A DNA stretch of 64,000 bases from Paraburkholderia sp. (lineage in GTDB: Bacteria > Pseudomonadota > Gammaproteobacteria > Burkholderiales > Burkholderiaceae). The stretch spans positions 62,001-126,000 of the forward strand of contig NZ_JAPWKB010000004.1 in assembly GCF_028283785.1 (NCBI RefSeq). The letters run 5' to 3'. Of the stretch, positions 59,932-64,000 are shown one piece after another. The notes under the pieces were generated by a model. The model saw only the letters and a program-made list of their open reading frames with translations, had not been told where the DNA came from and did not search any database. Positions within the stretch are counted from its first letter, which is position 1, and each line of letters opens with the position of its first letter. The position numbers and the translations under genes are program-made.

Positions 59932-60190
59932 AAACCGTCGTGAAGGCGAGCGAATGGTATAGCGCAAACAGGGCTTTGAGCCGACGCTGGAATTGCCCTA
60001 AAAACGGGCGGATGCGGTGCCGCAACCGGGCCTTGGATCGAACGCCGGAACCGTCGAAACGGCGAGCGAGCGACGTAACGCAGCCGGGTTTCGAACCGAC
60101 GCCGGAATCGTCGAAATGGCGGGCGAGTGACCTGACGCAACCGCGTTTCGAACCGACGCCGGAACCGTCGAAGAGGCGGGCAAATGACGA
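59932..60190. repeat. 57-bp tandem repeat array, about 4.5 degenerate units
   Basis: Units start near 59932, 59990, 60048, 60105 and 60162; the two best (60048-60104 and 60105-60161) are both 57 bp and differ at about eight positions. Each contains GAACCGTCGAA and TTCGAACCGACGCCG-like blocks. Because 57 is divisible by three, frames stay open on both strands: plus 59940-60209 repeats a 19-residue unit (SKRRASDVTQPGFEPTPES) and minus 60259-59921 repeats one such as SLARHFDDSGVGSKPGCVT. Neither has a known family or ribosome site, so I do not call a gene. Confidence 0.85.
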
Positions 60191-60283
60191 GGCGCGAATG
60201 GGTTTTTGAAGTGGGCTACCGCCGCGAAGCGGGCGGGAAGTGCGGGCGCGGACCACCACGCCAAACGGACCGCCGAGTCAAAA

Positions 60284-60450
60284 CGTGCGCGGACCACTAC
60301 CCGAAAAATACTAGACGCCACTCGCTACGAAGTGGCGGTGTAAACGCGCTTTCTTTTGCCTACTTTTCTTTGCGCGAGCAAAGAAAAGTAGGTGCGGTCC
60401 CGCACAGGGACGATCCAGGCAAACCAACGCGAAACCGGGACAACCAAACC
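60284..60450 (-). repeat. Right arm of the 167-bp long inverted repeat
   Basis: Inverted copy of 58227-58393. The 15+15 hairpin is at 60359-60392. It begins 28 bp past the RidA-gene stop when read from that gene, so both arms present the same sequence in the same order after a gene's 3' end. An AAACC-type tract (60443-60470) mirrors the G-rich tract at the left. Confidence 0.92.
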
Positions 60451-60477
60451 AAACCAAACCAATCCAAACCCTACCCC

Positions 60478-60855
60478 TCACCCCTTATAAGCAACACAAT
60501 CCACCTCAACCCGACAATCAATCACCATACTCGACACCACACACGCCCGCGCCGGCGGGTTCTCCCCAAAGTACTCTTTAAACACCTTATTGAACGAAGC
60601 AAAATCCCGCGGATCATCGAGCCACACGCCACATCGAACAACATGCTCGGCCCCATACCCGGCTTCTTTCAAAATCGCGAAAACGTTCTGAATCGCCTTG
60701 TGCGATTGCTCAACAATCCCGCCATTGATCACTTCGCCGTTTTCCATCGGCGTCTGCCCCGACACGAACAACCAGCCGTCGGCTTCGACCGCACGCGCAA
60801 ACGGCATCGTCTGTCCGCCCGTTCCCTTCCCACCTTCCACGCCATAACGCTTCAT
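60478..60855 (-). CDS. RidA-family (YjgF/UK114) deaminase
   Basis: 125 residues, one chorismate-mutase-like domain. RidA proteins hydrolyse reactive enamine/imine intermediates released by PLP enzymes. Here FARAVEADGWLFVSGQTPME and the C-terminal ARACVVSSMVIDCRVEVD give the family; the Arg of the active site lies in ARACVV. Its place after D-aminoacylase and close to a PLP deaminase fits clean-up of imines from D-amino acid breakdown. It lies 54 bp after the D-aminoacylase stop, probably the same transcript. Confidence 0.92.
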   Translation of the reverse strand: MKRYGVEGGKGTGGQTMPFARAVEADGWLFVSGQTPMENGEVINGGIVEQSHKAIQNVFAILKEAGYGAEHVVRCGVWLDDPRDFASFNKVFKEYFGENPPARACVVSSMVIDCRVEVDCVAYKG

Positions 60856-60909
60856 CTCAACACTCCTTAAAAAGTCATCCCGCGCAATTCAATCGTCGCT
60901 GGATCAAAA

Positions 60910-62388
60910 TCAGAAAACACCGGCTGCATCGACGACCTTCGCGCCGCGCGCCACAAAATGCCCCGCCCGTTCACCCGTCGCCGCACCGTCGAGATACGAC
61001 AACACGCCATTCACCCACACCGCATCGATTCCCTCGGCCGCCTGCTGCGGCTTCTCGAACGTCGCGGCATCCCGCACCTTCGCCGGATCGAACAACACCA
61101 GATCGGCGTGATAGCCGATGTGCACTTCGCCACGCTCGGTCAATCCGTAACGCCGCGCGGTCAGACCCGTCATCTTGCGCACCGCCTCCTCGAGCGGCAA
61201 CAGTCCGGCGTCGCGCACGTAGTGCCCGAGCACGCGCGGAAATGCGCCCCACAAACGAGGATGCGGCAACGGATCGTTCGGCAATCCGTCCGAGCCGACC
61301 ATCGTCGCGGGATGCGACAGGATGCGCCGCACATCGTCCTCCGACATGTTGTGATACACCGCGCCCGCCGGCTGCAAGCGCTTGCCCGCCTCCTGCTGCG
61401 TCACGCCCCATTCGGCCGCAATCTCCTTCACCAGCTTGCCCGCCATTTCCGGATGCGGCTCCGACCACGTAATCGTGATGTCGATGTCGCCCGTCACCTG
61501 CTTCAGATCCAGCGTCGACGAACTCCGGTTGTACGGATAACAGTCGCAACCGATCGGCTGCATCTTGCGCGCACCATCCAGCGACGCCAGCACGTCCACA
61601 CTGCGCCCCCAGTTCGACGGCCCCGCGCATTTCAGATGCGAAATCACCACCGGCACGCGCGCATGACGCCCCACCCGATACGCCTCGTCCATCGCATCGA
61701 GAATCGCGTCGAACTCGGTTCGCATATGCGTCGTGTACAACGCGCCCGCGGCGGCCAACGGTTCGGCCAGCGCCATCACTTCTTCGGTCGGCGCGGCAAA
61801 CGCGGACCCGTAAGCCAGCCCCGAACTCAATCCCAACGCGCCATGCGCCAACGCCTCTTCGAGCTGCGCACGCATTGCGCCGATTTCCGCGTCGGTGGCG
61901 GCGCGGTCGAGACGGTCCATCTGGTTGTTGCGCAGCGCGGTATGACCGACCAGCGCACCCACGTTGACCGCCGGACGCGCGGCATTCACGGCGTCCACGT
62001 ATGCGGCGAACGTCGAATAACTGAACGCGTCGCGCTCGCCGAGGAGATTCATCGGATCGGGCGGATCGCCCTTCAACGTCACCGGCGACGCGCTGATCCC
62101 GCAATTGCCGACGATCACCGTCGTCACGCCTTGCGTGATCTTCGGCAACATCTGCGGCGAGCGGATGACGTGCGTGTCGTCGTGCGTGTGAACGTCGATG
62201 AAGCCCGGCGCCAGCGCGCGGCCGTTCGCCTCGATCACCTCTTCGGCAAGCCAGTTCGACAGATTGCCGATCGCCGCGATCTTGCCGGCGCGAATCGCGA
62301 CGTCGCGCTCGACCGGCGGCGCGCCCGTGCCGTCGTAAAGCAACGCGCCGACGATCAACGTATCTGCAGCTTCAGGATGCGAATGCAT
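60910..62388 (-). CDS. D-aminoacylase (N-acyl-D-amino-acid deacylase)
   Basis: 492 residues, amidohydrolase superfamily. Hydrolyses N-acyl-D-amino acids to D-amino acids. Zinc ligands H67 and H69 in GFIDVHTHDD and C96 in VIVGNCGIS match the numbering known from the Alcaligenes enzyme; YTTHMRTEFD and VVISHLKCAG hold the further His. It starts three bases after the RpiR stop, so is co-transcribed with it. A cytosolic enzyme, no signal peptide seen. Confidence 0.94.
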   Translation of the reverse strand: MHSHPEAADTLIVGALLYDGTGAPPVERDVAIRAGKIAAIGNLSNWLAEEVIEANGRALAPGFIDVHTHDDTHVIRSPQMLPKITQGVTTVIVGNCGISASPVTLKGDPPDPMNLLGERDAFSYSTFAAYVDAVNAARPAVNVGALVGHTALRNNQMDRLDRAATDAEIGAMRAQLEEALAHGALGLSSGLAYGSAFAAPTEEVMALAEPLAAAGALYTTHMRTEFDAILDAMDEAYRVGRHARVPVVISHLKCAGPSNWGRSVDVLASLDGARKMQPIGCDCYPYNRSSSTLDLKQVTGDIDITITWSEPHPEMAGKLVKEIAAEWGVTQQEAGKRLQPAGAVYHNMSEDDVRRILSHPATMVGSDGLPNDPLPHPRLWGAFPRVLGHYVRDAGLLPLEEAVRKMTGLTARRYGLTERGEVHIGYHADLVLFDPAKVRDAATFEKPQQAAEGIDAVWVNGVLSYLDGAATGERAGHFVARGAKVVDAAGVF

Positions 62389-62391
62389 GTA

Positions 62392-63288
62392 TCAGTCTCC
62401 TAGCGGTTGTCGGTCGCCGCCACCGCGATGCGCGTCGAGCGCGTGCTTCATGCGGCGCAGCAATTCGCGGCTCTCGTCGCCCTGACTGACGGCGAGTTCG
62501 GTGACGAGCACGTCGAGTGCCATCATCATCGCGTAGCGCGACGACGACGGCTTGTAGATAAAGTCGGTTTCGAATGCGACGATCGGAATCAGCCAGTCGG
62601 CCAGCCGCGCGAGCGGCGACGCGGGCGCGGTCAGCGTGATCAGCGTCGCGCCGTAACTGCGCGCGATCCGGCAGTTATCGACCACTTCCGGCACCCGGCC
62701 GGTCGTGGACAGCGCAATCACGACGTGATCGCGCGACACCGTGCTCGCGACCATCCGTTGCAGCAAACCGTCCTGATACGTGGCGACCGGACGGCCGAGG
62801 CGCACCAGACGAAAGCGCATTTCGTCGGCGAGTGCGGTCGAGCCGCCGCCCATGCCGAACACGTAGATCATTTTTGCGTCGCGCAACGCGGCGGCCGCCT
62901 CGGCGATCGGCGCCTGCCGCAACAATTGATGGTTATGCGTGAGCACCGTCTGCAATTCATCGTAGACACGCGTGGCGATCGAGTGCGGCGCGCCGTCGAT
63001 CGCGGCCGGACCGGGCTGCAGAAAACGCTGTCCGACCGCCGCTGCTTGCGCCAACCGCAATTTCAGTTCGCGCACATCGCGACACCCGACCGCTTTCGCG
63101 AACCGCGTGACGGTCGCGACGCTCACCTGCGCCTGCGCCGCCAGCGCGCCGATGCTTGCGCGCGATGCGCCCGTCAGATCGTCGAGGATCAGCGCGGCCA
63201 CCTTGCGCTCGGCCGAACGCAGATCCGGCGCGCATTCGGCAATGCGCGCGACGATATCGAAAGCGAGCGGTTCGACTGTTGAATTCAT
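62392..63288 (-). CDS. MurR/RpiR-family transcriptional regulator
   Basis: 298 residues. The N-terminal helix-turn-helix is at about 38-62 (GALAAQAQVSVATVTRFAKA), and a C-terminal SIS sugar-isomerase-like effector domain at about 125-260 (IYVFGMGGGSTALADEMRFR). It heads the unit RpiR, D-aminoacylase, RidA and is divergent from the PLP deaminase, so it likely controls both directions. The effector may be an N-acyl amino acid, D-amino acid or sugar phosphate; this is not visible. Confidence 0.93.
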   Translation of the reverse strand: MNSTVEPLAFDIVARIAECAPDLRSAERKVAALILDDLTGASRASIGALAAQAQVSVATVTRFAKAVGCRDVRELKLRLAQAAAVGQRFLQPGPAAIDGAPHSIATRVYDELQTVLTHNHQLLRQAPIAEAAAALRDAKMIYVFGMGGGSTALADEMRFRLVRLGRPVATYQDGLLQRMVASTVSRDHVVIALSTTGRVPEVVDNCRIARSYGATLITLTAPASPLARLADWLIPIVAFETDFIYKPSSSRYAMMMALDVLVTELAVSQGDESRELLRRMKHALDAHRGGGDRQPLGD

Positions 63289-63344
63289 ATGACACCGTGG
63301 GGACGCAAAACGGCACGCACCTTGCCGCCGAATGCCGTGGTACT

Positions 63345-63385
63345 AAATAACATTTTCGGTTCAATGCTACTTTCGGTAACATATC
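63345..63385. promoter_or_regulatory. AT-rich divergent control region, candidate RpiR operator
   Basis: Between divergent RpiR and deaminase genes an AT-rich stretch holds two direct repeats, ATTTTCGGTTC (from 63352) and ACTTTCGGTAAC (from 63369), 17 bp apart, then ATATCC. The position fits an operator for the RpiR protein. No full palindrome was found. Confidence 0.4.
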
Positions 63386-63431
63386 CGAGTCAAATCAATT
63401 CCGATTTATCTGGCCGATGGAGCAGTGTGAC

Positions 63432-64000
63432 ATGAAAGTTACAAACTATCAGGGCGCGACAATCGATCCGTACAGCAAGGGTTTGGGGCAGGTCCCGGGC
63501 GCCACGATCCAGCTGACCGACGCGGCGCGTCTTGAATGGAATCTGCTGAACGAAGATGTAAGCCTGCCGGCCGCCGTGCTGTACGCGGACCGGATCGAGC
63601 ACAACCTGAAATGGATGCAGGCGTTCGTTGCCGAATACGGTGTGAAGCTCGCGCCGCACGGTAAGACCACGATGGCGCCGCAACTGTTCCGCCGTCAGCT
63701 CGAAACCGGCGCGTGGGGCCTGACGCTCGCCACCGCGCATCAGGTGCGCGCCGCGTATCACGGCGGCGTGTCGCGCGTGCTGCTAGCCAATCAGCTGGTC
63801 GGGCGCCGCAACATGACGATGATCGCGGAATTGCTCAGCGATCCCGATTTCGAGTTCTTCTGCCTCGTCGATTCCGTCGAAGGCGTCGATCTGCTGGGCG
63901 CGTTCTTCGGCTCGGTCAACAAGCCGCTTCAGGTGCTGCTCGAACTCGGCGTGCCGGGCGGCCGCACCGGCGTGCGCGACGACGCGCAACGCCACGCAGT
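63432..64000 (+). CDS. PLP-dependent amino-acid deaminase, D-serine dehydratase/D-threonine aldolase-like (5' part)
   Basis: 189 codons are in the window; the gene is open to the right edge. It starts at ATG 63432 (MKVTNYQGATIDPYSKGLGQ) with GGAG nine bases upstream. The N-terminal alanine-racemase-like barrel has the PLP lysine K78 in VKLAPHGKTTMAP, preceded by LPAAVLYADRIEHNLKWMQ. Family members remove the amino group from D-serine or related D-amino acids or cleave D-threonine. It is divergent from RpiR and lies beside D-aminoacylase and RidA, so catabolism of D-amino acids is the likely job. Confidence 0.87.
   Translation, partial: MKVTNYQGATIDPYSKGLGQVPGATIQLTDAARLEWNLLNEDVSLPAAVLYADRIEHNLKWMQAFVAEYGVKLAPHGKTTMAPQLFRRQLETGAWGLTLATAHQVRAAYHGGVSRVLLANQLVGRRNMTMIAELLSDPDFEFFCLVDSVEGVDLLGAFFGSVNKPLQVLLELGVPGGRTGVRDDAQRHA

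Noticed and set aside
59932..60190. CRISPR array
   Set aside because: Units abut without spacers, are degenerate and 57 bp long; no cas genes nearby.
58227..60450. Composite transposon bounded by the inverted arms
   Set aside because: The arms encode nothing and no cargo is present; the IS256 copy has its own ends and target duplication and is simply inserted inside.

Overview
The window is a high-GC proteobacterial chromosome segment. Gene order (miaB-phoH-ybeY-corC-lnt-glyQS-gmhB-plsC, lptD-surA-pdxA-rsmA, ubiE-ubiJ-ubiB, aspS-nudB-clsB) and protein style point to the Burkholderiaceae, most like Paraburkholderia or Caballeronia. That placement rests on recollection of gene order, not on a search. 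Coding density is high. Almost all of it is core chromosome; the one accessory-looking stretch is 58.1-60.5 kb.

Layout. 1-2.9 kb: the 5' end of an unknown gene, an MFS exporter and a VOC protein, with a divergent LysR regulator and a palindromic control site between. 2.9-15.4 kb (plus strand): miaB, phoH, ybeY, a ChaC-type cyclotransferase, corC, lnt, glyQ, glyS, gmhB, plsC and a YgjP-like metallohydrolase, mainly RNA maturation, translation and envelope genes. 15.5-21.9 kb (minus): gloA, rsmA, pdxA, surA, lptD. 22.1-23.9 kb (plus): amgK-murU, a muropeptide sugar-recycling pair divergent from lptD. 24-30.3 kb: an Atm1-type ABC exporter, a YciA thioesterase, a GNAT enzyme and a PAS-GGDEF-EAL c-di-GMP protein. 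30.5-31.9 kb: a nitrate-reductase-associated protein divergent from fdhD. 32-39.1 kb (minus): a TetR-headed fatty acid beta-oxidation cluster (acyl-CoA dehydrogenase, hydroxyacyl-CoA dehydrogenase/hydratase, thiolase, enoyl-CoA hydratase). 39.3-54.3 kb (minus): clsB, nudB, aspS, DUF502, FmdB-type protein, TPMT-type methyltransferase, ubiB, ubiJ, a Tim44-domain protein, a frameshifted ubiE, DUF971, HIT and a 1364-residue FAD/Fe-S dehydrogenase. 54.8-58.1 kb (plus): ilvA, a 5'-nucleotidase and queF. 60.5-64 kb: a D-amino-acid cluster (RidA, D-aminoacylase and an RpiR regulator, divergent from a PLP deaminase cut by the right edge).

Between the convergent genes queF and the RidA gene lies a repeat structure. 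Two arms of 167 bp, about 97% identical by eye, are inverted relative to each other. Each arm sits in the same orientation relative to the gene end it follows and carries a perfect 15+15 bp hairpin. Inside are a degenerate 57-bp tandem array and an IS256-family element (58497-59825) with inverted ends and an 8-bp target duplication. Without the IS the structure would be about 888 bp. This is the least explained part of the window.

Two genes carry a single extra base: ubiE (one extra base in the run at 48994-48996) and the IS256 transposase (58940). ubiE sits in an otherwise intact ubiquinone cluster, so a consensus or assembly error is at least as likely as a real mutation.
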